DNA of 64,000 bases from Croceibacterium_A sp035555595. Its GTDB lineage: Bacteria; Pseudomonadota; Alphaproteobacteria; Sphingomonadales; Sphingomonadaceae. Both the position numbers and the translations under genes were made by a program. Location of the stretch: NCBI GenBank assembly GCA_035555595.1, contig DATMGK010000063.1, positions 8,621 to 72,620 of the forward strand, given 5' to 3'. The notes beneath the pieces are model-generated. The model was given only the letters and a program-made list of their open reading frames with translations, searched no databases and was not told where the DNA came from. Of this stretch, positions 16,778 through 25,800 are shown piece after piece (positions within the stretch are counted from its first letter, which is position 1; every line of letters starts with the position of its first letter).

Positions 16778-17566
16778 ATGGATCTGGGTATCAGGGGCCG
16801 CAAGGCGATCGTGAACGGAGGGAGCGCGGGGATCGGCAAAAGCGCGGCGCTGGCGCTGGCCCGCGAAGGGGCGGAACTGTTCATTTCCGCCCGCGGCGAG
16901 GACAGGTTGCGAACCGCCTGTGCCGACATCGCCAGCGAGACAGGCGCAAAAGTGACGCCGGTGGTGGCCGATCATTCCAGCGCCGAGGGACGCGAGCGCA
17001 TTCTCGCCCTCTGTCCCGAGCCCGATATTCTCGTCGGCACCTGTGCGCCGCCGCCGATGACGCCCGATTACAGCGCGATAACCGAAGAGCAGTGGCGCGA
17101 GTGCATCGACATCTCGATGCTCGGCCCGATCGAGTTCATGCGCCGTGTGACCGGCGGCATGGTGGAGCGGCGATGGGGCCGCATCGTCAACATCGCCACC
17201 GTGGCCGCGAAGTACCCCGCGGAGATTCGCGCACTTTCCGGCAGCACGCGCGCGGCGCTGACCAACTATGCCGTGGCCGTTTCCAAGGTCGTCGCGCAGT
17301 ATAACGTGATGATCAACACCGTGCTGCCGGGCATGCACTACACCGCCACCGTGGATGAACTGTTCAACGCCCGCGCCAAGGCGAAGGGCATCACTTTCGA
17401 GCAGGAAGTGGAACAGTTCATCGACGAATGGCGCATTCCCACCCGCACTTTCGGCGAGGCAGACGATGCGGGCGCGTTCGTGGCCATGTTTTGCAGCGAG
17501 TTTGCCAAGTTCACCACCGGGCAGAGCCTGGTGATCGACGGCGGATCGACCAATTCGACGTTCTGA
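16778..17566 (+). CDS. SDR-family protein lacking the YxxxK catalytic pair
   Basis: 262 residues from the ATG at 16778 with AGAGGA upstream. The N-terminus carries a Rossmann nucleotide site (VNGGSAGIGKSAALALA; the usual TGxxxGIG with Asn for Thr). The central part includes GRIVNIATVAAKYP and the C-terminus ends TGQSLVIDGGSTNSTF as in classical SDRs. Where YxxxK is expected there is LSGSTRAALTNYA: the Tyr is replaced by Ser and the Lys by Arg. Some FabG-like SDR subgroups deviate in this way. It pairs with the NTF2-like gene 17 bases downstream; substrate unknown. Confidence 0.85.
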   Translation: MDLGIRGRKAIVNGGSAGIGKSAALALAREGAELFISARGEDRLRTACADIASETGAKVTPVVADHSSAEGRERILALCPEPDILVGTCAPPPMTPDYSAITEEQWRECIDISMLGPIEFMRRVTGGMVERRWGRIVNIATVAAKYPAEIRALSGSTRAALTNYAVAVSKVVAQYNVMINTVLPGMHYTATVDELFNARAKAKGITFEQEVEQFIDEWRIPTRTFGEADDAGAFVAMFCSEFAKFTTGQSLVIDGGSTNSTF

Positions 17567-17583
17567 ATACGGGAGGGATGAAG

Positions 17584-18063
17584 ATGTACGGACCAAATTA
17601 CGGCAACGACCGGGCGGAGATCGAGGACCTGATGGCCCGCTATCTGTTCGCTTTCGACTGGCAGGATCCGGAAGCCTATGCCGGCACGTTCACGGAGGAT
17701 GGGGTGCTCGATTTCGCCGGTGGCGTGAAAGTCGGGCGAGAGGCACTAAAAGCCGAAATGGTCGCTTTTGGCGAACGGGAAAGAGCCAAGGCGGCCGCCA
17801 GCTTCCCGCCCCGGCGGCACCGCGTAAGGCATTTCGTGGACAATCTGGTGCTTGAGATCGACGGCGATACCGCGCGCTCCACATCGTACTGGTATGAATT
17901 CAACAACGATGCGCGCGCCGGGCGGCCCTATCTGGGCACTTACGGTCACTATGAGGATGAGTTGAAGCGGGTTGATGGGCGCTGGCTGTTTTCGAAGCGC
18001 AAGATTTATAACGAGGAACACGCCAATATGTGCGCGACGGACCGCAATCCGGTCTATCGCTGA
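17584..18063 (+). CDS. NTF2/SnoaL-like protein
   Basis: 159 residues from the ATG at 17584; GGGAGGG lies six bases upstream, which makes the ATG at 17578 too close. The pattern fits the SnoaL-like fold: an N-terminal helix DRAEIEDLMARYLFAFD, then TFTEDGVLDFAGG, HFVDNLVLEIDGDTARSTSYWYEF and the strand RWLFSKRKIYNE. Proteins of this fold include ketosteroid isomerases, polyketide cyclases and dehydratases. Its position after the SDR suggests both act on one small hydrophobic substrate, which cannot be named. Confidence 0.85.
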   Translation: MYGPNYGNDRAEIEDLMARYLFAFDWQDPEAYAGTFTEDGVLDFAGGVKVGREALKAEMVAFGERERAKAAASFPPRRHRVRHFVDNLVLEIDGDTARSTSYWYEFNNDARAGRPYLGTYGHYEDELKRVDGRWLFSKRKIYNEEHANMCATDRNPVYR

Positions 18064-18085
18064 CGCAGGGGGAACGCGCGCAGGC

Positions 18086-18622
18086 TCAGTGACCGGGGAA
18101 GTCCATCAGCGCCCCGGTCATCACGCCTGCTGCGCGGAGCGCCTGCCCGCCACCAAGATCGGGCAGATCGATGACGAACAACGCATTGTCCACCCGTGCC
18201 CCGGCCCGGCGCAATAGTTCCACCCCCGCAAGCGCCGTACCGCCTGTCGCAAGCAGATCATCGACCAGCAGGACCAGCTCGCCCGGGTCGATCGCGCCGG
18301 AATCGAGTTCCAGCCGCGCGCTGCCGTATTCCAGTGAATAATCTACGCCGATCGTTGGCACGGGCAGCTTGCCCGGTTTGCGCAGCGGCACGAAGCCTAG
18401 GCCGAGCCGGGCCGCGATTGCGGCGCCAAAGATGAAGCCCCGCGCCTCTATGCCAGCGACGGCGGCAGCGCCGAGAGGCCGTGCCTGATCAACCAGATGA
18501 TCGAACGTCGCTGCCAGCCCTTCGCCATGAGCGATCAGGGTGGTGATGTCGCGGAACTGGATTCCGGCCGAGGGAAAGTCCGGAACGGTCCGGATCAATC
18601 CCTTCAGCTCGGAAGGACTCAA
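18086..18622 (-). CDS. apt: Adenine phosphoribosyltransferase
   Basis: 178 residues. It salvages adenine to AMP. Motifs: FPSAGIQFRDITTL near the N-terminus, GIEARGFIFG and the PRPP-binding LVLLVDDLLATGGTAL. The likely start is TTG at 18622, overlapping the cytochrome c1 stop (TTGA) so that translation would be coupled to the bc1 operon; the open frame 17 codons further upstream lies within the cytochrome gene. The length then matches family members (about 170-180). Confidence 0.92.
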   Translation of the reverse strand: MSPSELKGLIRTVPDFPSAGIQFRDITTLIAHGEGLAATFDHLVDQARPLGAAAVAGIEARGFIFGAAIAARLGLGFVPLRKPGKLPVPTIGVDYSLEYGSARLELDSGAIDPGELVLLVDDLLATGGTALAGVELLRRAGARVDNALFVIDLPDLGGGQALRAAGVMTGALMDFPGH

Positions 18623-19464
18623 GCCTTCTTGCGTCCCTTGACCGACGACCAGACGCTTTTCTTCGCGAACCACGCCAGCACAGTGGCGAAGATCAGGAAG
18701 CCAAGCACGGGCCAGCCCGTCTGCTTACGCTTGATCAGAGACGGTTCCGCCGTCCAGGTGAGGAAGGCCGAAACGTCCTGTGACATCTGGTCAACCGTCG
18801 CCTCTGTACCGTCGGCGTAAGTCACCGATCCTTCGTGCAGCGGCGGCGGCATGGCGATGTTGAGGTTGGCGAAATAGGGGTTGTAATACAGCCCAACGCC
18901 CGTCTTCGAATCCGGGAACTTCTCCACCAGCTCCGCCGGCTGTTCCTGATAGCCGATCAGCAGCGAATGCAGATAAGCCGAACCGTTGTGGCGCGCCTTG
19001 GTGATCAACGAGAGATCCGGCGGAACGGCGTTGTTGTTCGCAGCGCGAGCGGCCACATCGTTCGGATAGGGCGACGGGAAGTAGTCGGTCGGCATGCCCG
19101 GGCGCGTATTGGTTTCACCCGTGTTGGGATCGATACCGGGCACGGTCCATTCGGCCGCAAGCGCCTTCACCTGCGCTTCGCTGTAACCGAGCTGCGCCAG
19201 ATCGCGGAACGCCACGAACTTGAGCGAGTGACAAGCCGCGCAGACTTCCTTGTAAACCTGATAGCCGCGCTGAAGCTGCTGCGTATCCCACTTGCCGAAC
19301 GGGCCGTCGCTCGAAAGCTTCAGCGGCTCAGGGTGGAGGTGGAATTCATGCTCTGCCGTAGGCGGCGTGGGCTCGGTCGCCGCCGTATAGGCGCCGATCA
19401 CGAAGGCCAGCATCACGACGAAGCTGAAAACCAGCCCGACAGCGATTCCAATGAAACGGATCAT
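18619..19464 (-). CDS. petC: Cytochrome c1 of the bc1 complex
   Basis: 281 residues. An N-terminal hydrophobic segment (about residues 4-28) acts as signal/anchor, followed by the haem c motif VCAACHSLKF (CxxCH, about 80), the axial Met in IAMPPPLHEG and a C-terminal membrane anchor (VLGFLIFATVLAWFA). It accepts electrons from the Rieske protein and passes them to soluble cytochrome c. It is the last bc1 gene; apt overlaps its stop. Confidence 0.95.
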   Translation of the reverse strand: MIRFIGIAVGLVFSFVVMLAFVIGAYTAATEPTPPTAEHEFHLHPEPLKLSSDGPFGKWDTQQLQRGYQVYKEVCAACHSLKFVAFRDLAQLGYSEAQVKALAAEWTVPGIDPNTGETNTRPGMPTDYFPSPYPNDVAARAANNNAVPPDLSLITKARHNGSAYLHSLLIGYQEQPAELVEKFPDSKTGVGLYYNPYFANLNIAMPPPLHEGSVTYADGTEATVDQMSQDVSAFLTWTAEPSLIKRKQTGWPVLGFLIFATVLAWFAKKSVWSSVKGRKKA

Positions 19465-19485
19465 CGTCTTTCCCTTGTCCCGCGT

Positions 19486-20778
19486 TCAGGCTGCCGCTTC
19501 GGCGGATTTGGCGGACGCAGCCCCATCATCTTCACCCAGCACAGACTCGGTGATCGAGAACGGCAGCGGTGCTGGTCGTTCGATCATCGAGATGATCGGA
19601 AGAATGACGAGGAAATGCAGGAAGTAGTATGCGGTCGCGATCTGGCTGAGCATCACATAGGGTTCTTCAGCCGCAGCACCGCCGCAATAGAACAGCACCG
19701 CCATGGTCGGGATCAGCCCGAACCAGAAGAACTTGCGGAACAGCGGGCGATAGTGGCCCGAACGAACCGGCGACTTGTCCAGCCACGGCAGGAAGAACCA
19801 CACCAGGATGGAAGAGAACATCGCCAGCACGCCCCACAGCTTCGCCGGCAGAATGAAATCCGCGGTGAAGGCGCGCAGGATCGCGTAGAACGGCCAGAAG
19901 TACCATTCAGGCACGATGTGCGCCGGGGTCGAAAGCGGGTTCGCCTCGATATAGTTATCCGGGTGGCCGAGGTAGTTCGGCAGGAAGAACACCATCAGGA
20001 AATAGGCGATCAGGAACACGCCCAGCCCGAACCCGTCCTTCGCCGTGTAATACGGGTGGAACGGCACGGTGTCGCTTTCGCTCTTCACCTCGACGCCGGT
20101 CGGGTTCGACGAGCCCGGGATGTGAAGAGCCCAGATGTGCAGGATGACCACACCCACAACCACGAAGGGCAGCAGGTAGTGCAGGCTGAAGAAGCGGTTG
20201 AGCGCGGCATTGTCGGGCGCGAACCCACCCAGCAGCCAGGTCTTCAGCGGCGGGCCGACCAGCGGGATCGCCTCGAACAGGCCGGTAATGACCTGCGCGC
20301 CCCAGAAGCTCATCTGCCCCCACGGCAGGACGTAGCCCATGAAGGCCGTCGCCATCAGCAGCAGGAAGATGACCACGCCGAGCAACCACACCATCTCGCG
20401 CGGGGCCTTGTACGAACCGTAGAAGAAGCCGCGGAAGATGTGCAGGTAGATCACGACGAAGAAGAAGCTGGCGCCGTTGGCATGCGCATACCGCACCAGC
20501 CAGCCCCAGTTCACATCGCGCATGATGTGTTCGACGGTGTGGAACGCCACGCCGGCATTGGCGGCGTAGTGCATCGCCAGAATGATGCCGGTGACGATCT
20601 GCAGCACCAGACAGAACCCGGCGAGAACGCCGAAATTCCAGAAATAGTTGAGGTTGCGCGGAACCGGATAGCCGGCGCCGACCGCATTATAGACGAGGCG
20701 CGGCAAAGGCAGCTTTTCGTCCAGCCAGCGCATCAGCGGCACTTTGGGTTCGTAAACCTTGGCCCAGGGGAAGCTCAT
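19486..20778 (-). CDS. petB: Cytochrome b of the bc1 complex
   Basis: 430 residues from the ATG at 20778 (GGGAG upstream); the open frame continues upstream into the Rieske gene but has no family match there. Features: two pairs of haem-binding His residues in the membrane helices (AMHYAANAGVAFHTVEH and the FVVVIYLHIFRG/HYLLPFVVV region) and the quinol-site motif PEWYFWPFYA. It has about eight membrane helices and carries both b haems, QP and QN sites. It lies between petA and petC, 16 and 21 bases apart. Confidence 0.96.
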   Translation of the reverse strand: MSFPWAKVYEPKVPLMRWLDEKLPLPRLVYNAVGAGYPVPRNLNYFWNFGVLAGFCLVLQIVTGIILAMHYAANAGVAFHTVEHIMRDVNWGWLVRYAHANGASFFFVVIYLHIFRGFFYGSYKAPREMVWLLGVVIFLLLMATAFMGYVLPWGQMSFWGAQVITGLFEAIPLVGPPLKTWLLGGFAPDNAALNRFFSLHYLLPFVVVGVVILHIWALHIPGSSNPTGVEVKSESDTVPFHPYYTAKDGFGLGVFLIAYFLMVFFLPNYLGHPDNYIEANPLSTPAHIVPEWYFWPFYAILRAFTADFILPAKLWGVLAMFSSILVWFFLPWLDKSPVRSGHYRPLFRKFFWFGLIPTMAVLFYCGGAAAEEPYVMLSQIATAYYFLHFLVILPIISMIERPAPLPFSITESVLGEDDGAASAKSAEAAA

Positions 20779-20794
20779 CGTTCTGTCTCCCGCC

Positions 20795-21364
20795 TCAGCC
20801 GACCACGATTTTCGTGTCGGAGGTGAATTCGTAATCCGGCACCACGAGGTTCGTCGGCGCCGGGCCTTTGCGGATGCGTGCGGCCGTATCGTAGTGCGAG
20901 CCGTGGCACGGGCAGAAATAACCGCCGAATTCGCCCCGAACTTCACCTTCGCCCGCGCCCAGCGGCACACAGCCCAGATGGGTGCAGACACCCATGGTGA
21001 TCAGCCAGTTGGTGTGGCCCGCCTTGGTGCGCTCTTCCAGCGTCTGCGGATCGCGCAGGCTGCTGAGCGGAACCTTGTCAGCCTCGGCAATTTCGGCCGG
21101 GGTCAGGTTGCGCACGAAAAGCGGCTGCTTGCGGAATACCGCCTTGATCGCCTGCCCCGGCTCAATCGCCGAAAGATCGATCTCCGTGGTGGATTCCGCC
21201 AGCACGTCTTTCGAAGGCGCCATCTGCGAGATCAGCGGGACCAACGTGGCAAGAGCGCCGACGCCAGCCGCGGAAACCGCCGCAATTTCGATGAAGTCAC
21301 GACGGCGGATACCTTCTCCGCCATCCGGCGCTGCGGTTTCCGCCGTGCCTGTGGTGATTGCCAT
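20795..21364 (-). CDS. petA: Rieske iron-sulfur protein of the bc1 complex
   Basis: 189 residues. A twin-arginine signal (GIRRRDFIEIAAVSAAG) anchors the protein after Tat export. The Rieske cluster ligands are in CTHLGC and CPCHGSH, with the fold ending YEFTSDTKIVV. It moves electrons from quinol to cytochrome c1. It is the first gene of petABC; the 163-base region upstream (21365-21527) must hold the promoter, though no consensus box is obvious. Confidence 0.96.
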   Translation of the reverse strand: MAITTGTAETAAPDGGEGIRRRDFIEIAAVSAAGVGALATLVPLISQMAPSKDVLAESTTEIDLSAIEPGQAIKAVFRKQPLFVRNLTPAEIAEADKVPLSSLRDPQTLEERTKAGHTNWLITMGVCTHLGCVPLGAGEGEVRGEFGGYFCPCHGSHYDTAARIRKGPAPTNLVVPDYEFTSDTKIVVG

Positions 21365-21527
21365 TGCCCTGCCTTGCCTGCCGACCTTCGCGGGCTGTAA
21401 CCCTGCGTGAAGCCGAAGATATTGGACCAGCCGCCCACCTCCCGAGAACCGGGGGGTACGGCTTGGGCGGGCTGATAGACGAGCGTGTCCGCCATGCCAA
21501 CAGGCATTTTGGCGCTAATTCATCCGG

Positions 21528-22301
21528 CTATCGCGTCAGGCCGATCAGCGAGAATTGGCGGCCATATGCAGCCTCCCCCCGATGGGTCGCCCGGCGGTAG
21601 GAAAAGAACCGTTCTTCATCGGCATAAGTGTCCAGCCCCAGCGCATCGATCGTCGTGACGCCAGCGGCGGCAAGGCGCGACGTGGCATAGCCTTCGAGAT
21701 CGAATTGCCAGTGCCCCGCCCGCCCGGCCGTGAAGAAGTGATCGGCGGATTCGCAAAAGCCGGCGCGAAAGCCATCGTCTACTTCGTAGCTTTGACGGGC
21801 AATCGCAGGCCCGATCGCGGCCGCGATCCTGCCGCGCTTTGCACCCAGCCGCTCCATCACGGCCACGGTGTTTTCCAGTACGCCGCCGTGTGCACCCCGC
21901 CATCCGGCATGAGCCGCGCCCACTACCCCTGCCTCTGCATCGGCCAGCAGCACCGGCGCACAATCGGCAGTGACAACGCCCAGCAGCACGTCCGGCGTGG
22001 CGGTGACCATTGCGTCCGCCCTCGGCCGTTCTTCCACTGGCCACGGCGATTCCACGCACACCGCATCGGGCGAATGGATCTGATAGACGGTCGCCAGCGC
22101 GCCATCCGCCATCACGGCCGCGGCCGCGCGGCGGCGATTCTCCGCCACCGCATCATCATCGTCACCTGCGCCAAGGCCGACGTTGAGCCCGGCCACCGCA
22201 CCCTGAGAGACACCGCCCCGCCGGCCCAGAAAGCCGTGGGGAATACCGCCCAGCGCACGCGATCGGATGATCTCCACCCCCTGCGGCACTGCTTCAGCCA
22301 A
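21528..22301 (-). CDS. pgeF: Peptidoglycan editing factor/multicopper polyphenol oxidase-like (YfiH family)
   Basis: 257 residues. Family motifs: YQIHSPDAV (zinc His), VVTADCAPVLLAD (Cys) and AAHAGWRGAHGG (His). YfiH/PgeF proteins are purine-nucleoside-active or laccase-like and remove wrong residues from peptidoglycan precursors in E. coli. The start is TTG at 22301, overlapping the pepN end by eight bases, or GTG at 22289 just after the pepN stop; both imply coupling to pepN. Confidence 0.9.
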   Translation of the reverse strand: MAEAVPQGVEIIRSRALGGIPHGFLGRRGGVSQGAVAGLNVGLGAGDDDDAVAENRRRAAAAVMADGALATVYQIHSPDAVCVESPWPVEERPRADAMVTATPDVLLGVVTADCAPVLLADAEAGVVGAAHAGWRGAHGGVLENTVAVMERLGAKRGRIAAAIGPAIARQSYEVDDGFRAGFCESADHFFTAGRAGHWQFDLEGYATSRLAAAGVTTIDALGLDTYADEERFFSYRRATHRGEAAYGRQFSLIGLTR

Positions 22302-24948
22302 GGCTGCGACTCACCTGTTCCGCCGTGTCACGGCTGAGTTTCGGAGCAGCGGCGATCCGTTCCAGCTCTGCCCGCATCAATGCGGCGCGGACCGGCTCCG
22401 TCCGCCGCCAGCGGCCCAACGGCGCGACGAATCGCGCGGCGGTTTGCGGATTGATGGGATCAAGCGCGAGAATCAGGTCGGCAATCAGGCGGTATCCCGC
22501 GCCGTTTTCCGCATGGAAGCCCTGCGGTGCACCGGTGAACGCCATGTAGAGCGAGCGCACGCGGTTGGGATTGCGCAGGGTGAAATCGGGATGTTCCGCC
22601 AGCGCCCTGACATGTTCCAACACCTGCGGATGGAGCGACTGCGCCTGAATGGCGAACCATTTGTCCACCACCAACGCGTTGCTGCGATAGCGGTCATAGA
22701 AATCCAGCAGCTTGTGAGTGCGTTCAGGCGAATCGAGCCCGGCCAGAACCATCAGAGCGCCCTGCCGGTCAGTCATGTTGTCCGCAGCGTCATACTGGGC
22801 AGAGGCCATGCGGGCAGCGAGTTCAGGCGCACCGGCGGCGAGATATACGAGGGCCTGTGTCTTCAGCTTGCGCGCGCCCCGCGCCTTCGCATCCATGCCG
22901 TAGGGGACCGCGCTGCCACGCTGGTGCAGAGCGACCAGTTCGCTTTCCAATTCGCGGCCCAGCCAACGCTTCAACGCTTCCCTTTCGGCATAGATCGCTC
23001 CGGGATCGGCGACCGTGATCTGCTCGGCCAGATAGGCCTGACCCGGCAGTATCAGCAGTTCACCCCGCATCAGGTCGTCCAGCTTGTCATCAGCCAGCAC
23101 AGCGGTGAACGCAGCGCGGATGGCGGCACGACCAGCGCTGCGCTGCCCGTCGTCCAAAGAGCCGGTGGCCGCTTCGCGCAAGTGGCGGACCATCAGATCC
23201 TGCATCGCTTCGTACCGGGCGAAGGGATCGTCATCGTTTTCCGCGAGGAATACGAGGTCTTCCAGCGACACCTCCCGCTCCACCGCGACCGGCGCGGAAA
23301 AGCCGCGGTTGATCGACAGTACTGGCGGGCTCGCGAAACCCGTGAAGCACACGCTCGCCTGTTCCTGCGCCAGCGTGAACAGCGTCTCGCCGTTGTGTTC
23401 GCCGGTTTCGCGGTCGAACAGGGCCAGCCGTAGCGGAATCGGTACAGGCTTCTTGTCCGGCTGGCCCGGCGTGGCGGGCACCTGCTGCCGCAGATGCAGT
23501 GTGGTCGTATCGCCTTCGTGTTCAAGCCGAATGGCGACTTTCGGTGTTCCGGCCTGCGAATACCACAGGCGGAACTGGCCGAGGTCCAGCCCAGCGCCTT
23601 CCTCTATCGCCTTCACGAAATCCTCGCAGGTGGCGGCCTGCCCGTCATGCCGGTCAAAATAGAGATCGGTGCCCGCACGGAACCGTTCCGGCCCGGCCAT
23701 TGTCCGCATCATGCGGATGACTTCGGCACCCTTGTTATAGACGGTGGCGGTGTAGAAGTTGGAAATCTCGCGATAGCTGTCGGGCCGGATCGGGTGCGCC
23801 AGCGGCCCCGAATCTTCCGGAAACTGCACTGATCGCAGTACCCGGACATCCTCTATCCGCTTCACCGGTTCGCTGCCCATGGCCTGGCTGAACAACTGGT
23901 CGCGCAGAACGGTGAAGCCTTCCTTCAGGCTCAGCTGGAACCAGTCGCGGCAGGTCACGCGATTGCCCGACCAGTTGTGGAAGTATTCGTGCCCGATCAC
24001 GCCCTCCACCGCATCGAAATCGCCATCGGTGGCGGTTTCGGGGTCGGCCAGCACGTACCGGGTGTTGAAGACGTTGAGGCCCTTGTTCTCCATCGCGCCC
24101 ATGTTGAAATCGCTGACGGCGACGATGTTGAAGGTGTCGAGGTCGTATTCACGGCCGAACGCCTCTTCATCCCACTTCATTGAATGCTTGAGCGAATCCA
24201 TCGCATGGCCTGTGAAGCGCAGATCGCCCTCACGCACCCAGATACCCAGATCAACCTTGCGCCCGCCCATCGTGGTGAAAGTGTCGCGGTTGGCCACCAG
24301 ATCGCCCGCAACAAGTGCGAAGAGATAGCTCGGCTTGGGCCATGGATCGTGCCATTCGGCCCAATGGGTGCCATCCGGGCCTTCGCCCTGTGCGTCCAGA
24401 TTGCCGTTGGACAGCAAGACTGGGAAGGCATCCTTCGGCCCGCTCATCCGCACGCGATAGATCGACAGTACGTCTGGCCGATCAGGGAAGAACGTGATGC
24501 GGCGGAATCCCTCCGCCTCGCACTGGGTGCAGAGCATTCCGTTAGAGGCATAGAGCCCCATCAACTGGCTGTTTGCCGACGGGTCGATCTCACTCGTCAC
24601 CTCTATCAGGTGGCTATCACCGGTGAGCGGGACGACGAGATCCTGCCCGTCCATGCCCCATGAATTGACGACCTGTCCGTCGACCTTGACCTCCATCGCG
24701 GTCAGCCCGTCACCGTTCAGCCGAATCGTTCCGCTGGCTTCGGCGCGGGCATTGCGCTGCACGGTCAGCGCGGAACGGACCTGCGTTCGCGTAAGGCCCA
24801 GCTCGAAATCCAGCGCCACCTCGGGCACCAGCCACGCGAATGGCACGTAATCCTCCCGCCGGATCAGCAAAGGTTCCGTGGGCTGGGGGGCCGCGTCAGC
24901 CATTTCAGGGTTGCCGTCGGGCGTCGAAGGGGTGCGGGCGATATCCAT
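22294..24948 (-). CDS. pepN: Aminopeptidase N (M1 family)
   Basis: 884 residues, the usual length of alpha/gamma-proteobacterial PepN. The exopeptidase motif GAMENKGLN (about 255-263) and the zinc site HEYFHNWSGN with the downstream Glu in LKEGFTVLRDQ are intact. A long helical C-terminal domain (about 540-884) follows. It removes N-terminal residues from peptides in the cytoplasm. It is divergent from the 25000 gene across 51 bases and is followed by the overlapping pgeF. Confidence 0.95.
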   Translation of the reverse strand: MDIARTPSTPDGNPEMADAAPQPTEPLLIRREDYVPFAWLVPEVALDFELGLTRTQVRSALTVQRNARAEASGTIRLNGDGLTAMEVKVDGQVVNSWGMDGQDLVVPLTGDSHLIEVTSEIDPSANSQLMGLYASNGMLCTQCEAEGFRRITFFPDRPDVLSIYRVRMSGPKDAFPVLLSNGNLDAQGEGPDGTHWAEWHDPWPKPSYLFALVAGDLVANRDTFTTMGGRKVDLGIWVREGDLRFTGHAMDSLKHSMKWDEEAFGREYDLDTFNIVAVSDFNMGAMENKGLNVFNTRYVLADPETATDGDFDAVEGVIGHEYFHNWSGNRVTCRDWFQLSLKEGFTVLRDQLFSQAMGSEPVKRIEDVRVLRSVQFPEDSGPLAHPIRPDSYREISNFYTATVYNKGAEVIRMMRTMAGPERFRAGTDLYFDRHDGQAATCEDFVKAIEEGAGLDLGQFRLWYSQAGTPKVAIRLEHEGDTTTLHLRQQVPATPGQPDKKPVPIPLRLALFDRETGEHNGETLFTLAQEQASVCFTGFASPPVLSINRGFSAPVAVEREVSLEDLVFLAENDDDPFARYEAMQDLMVRHLREAATGSLDDGQRSAGRAAIRAAFTAVLADDKLDDLMRGELLILPGQAYLAEQITVADPGAIYAEREALKRWLGRELESELVALHQRGSAVPYGMDAKARGARKLKTQALVYLAAGAPELAARMASAQYDAADNMTDRQGALMVLAGLDSPERTHKLLDFYDRYRSNALVVDKWFAIQAQSLHPQVLEHVRALAEHPDFTLRNPNRVRSLYMAFTGAPQGFHAENGAGYRLIADLILALDPINPQTAARFVAPLGRWRRTEPVRAALMRAELERIAAAPKLSRDTAEQVSRSLG

Positions 24949-24999
24949 TCGCTGTTATTAGGTGCTTTCTCCCCCGCTTCCAACGCGTAGAACGCGCGC

Positions 25000-25800
25000 A
25001 TGGCGCATCTGTTCATCTTCGGCCTTGGTTATTCGGCGAAGTACATCGCAAACGCGGCATCCCAACGCGGATGGCTGGTGACAGCAACAGGACGTGACGG
25101 TGCGCTGGATTTCGATGACGAGCAGGGCGTTCGCACGGCGCTGGGCGTGGCGAGCCATGTCCTCTCGTCCGTTCCTCCCGGCGAAGCGGGCGATCCGGTG
25201 CTGAGCCGCTATGGCGACGTGCTGGATCACCCATGGCTGGGCTACCTTTCTTCGACCGGGGTCTATGGCGATACCGGTGGGGCGTGGGTGGACGAAACAG
25301 CGCCCGTGGGTGGCGGAAGGCGGCACGCGCGCGCCGAGGCCGATACCGCATGGCTCAATCGCGGAGCGCGCGTGTTCCGGCTGCCGGGCATTTATGGCCC
25401 GGGACGCAGCGCGATAGAGAGGGTGGCGGAAAGGCGCGCACATCGCATCGATCTGCCGCAGCAGGTGTTCAGCCGCGTGCATGTGGACGACATCGCCGCG
25501 GGCGTGATCGCAGGGTTGGATGGCCCGCCCGGTGCCTACAACCTGGCTGACGACCTGCCGGCCAGCCAGAATGCGGTGATAGAAGAAGCCTGCCGCCTGT
25601 CGGGCCAGCCGCTGCCGCCGCTGCTGTCGTTAGAGGAAGCCAAGCTCTCCCCACAGGCACTGGCTTTCTATGCGGAGAACCGACGCGTCGCGAACGGGAA
25701 AGCCCGGCGACTGCTTGGCTGGCGGCCGCGCCATGCGACCTATCACGACGGGCTCAGGGCTTGTCTGCTATCGGCGCGTTCTTGCCCCGCAGCGCGATGA
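25000..25800 (+). CDS. NAD-dependent epimerase/dehydratase-like protein (YeeZ type)
   Basis: 266 residues. The N-terminal Rossmann motif is FGLGYSAKYIA (GxGxxxxxI variant of extended SDRs), with YLSSTGVYGD, FRLPGIYGPGRSA and QVFSRVHVDDIAAGV, which are extended-SDR landmarks. The canonical YxxxK is not evident at the usual spot, as in YeeZ-like proteins. Cofactor binding is likely; substrate unknown. The 3' end overlaps the convergent transporter gene by 47 bases. Confidence 0.85.
   Translation: MAHLFIFGLGYSAKYIANAASQRGWLVTATGRDGALDFDDEQGVRTALGVASHVLSSVPPGEAGDPVLSRYGDVLDHPWLGYLSSTGVYGDTGGAWVDETAPVGGGRRHARAEADTAWLNRGARVFRLPGIYGPGRSAIERVAERRAHRIDLPQQVFSRVHVDDIAAGVIAGLDGPPGAYNLADDLPASQNAVIEEACRLSGQPLPPLLSLEEAKLSPQALAFYAENRRVANGKARRLLGWRPRHATYHDGLRACLLSARSCPAAR

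Noticed and set aside
18835..20826. 663-residue open frame on the plus strand opposite petB and petC
   Set aside because: It is the mirror of the cytochrome genes: low-complexity His/Arg/Glu-rich translation, no ribosome site, no domain. High third-position GC on the true strand opens such frames.
21232..21507. 91-residue leftward frame overlapping the start of petA and its upstream region
   Set aside because: Its second half is the out-of-frame petA start and no ribosome site is visible; better read as promoter region.
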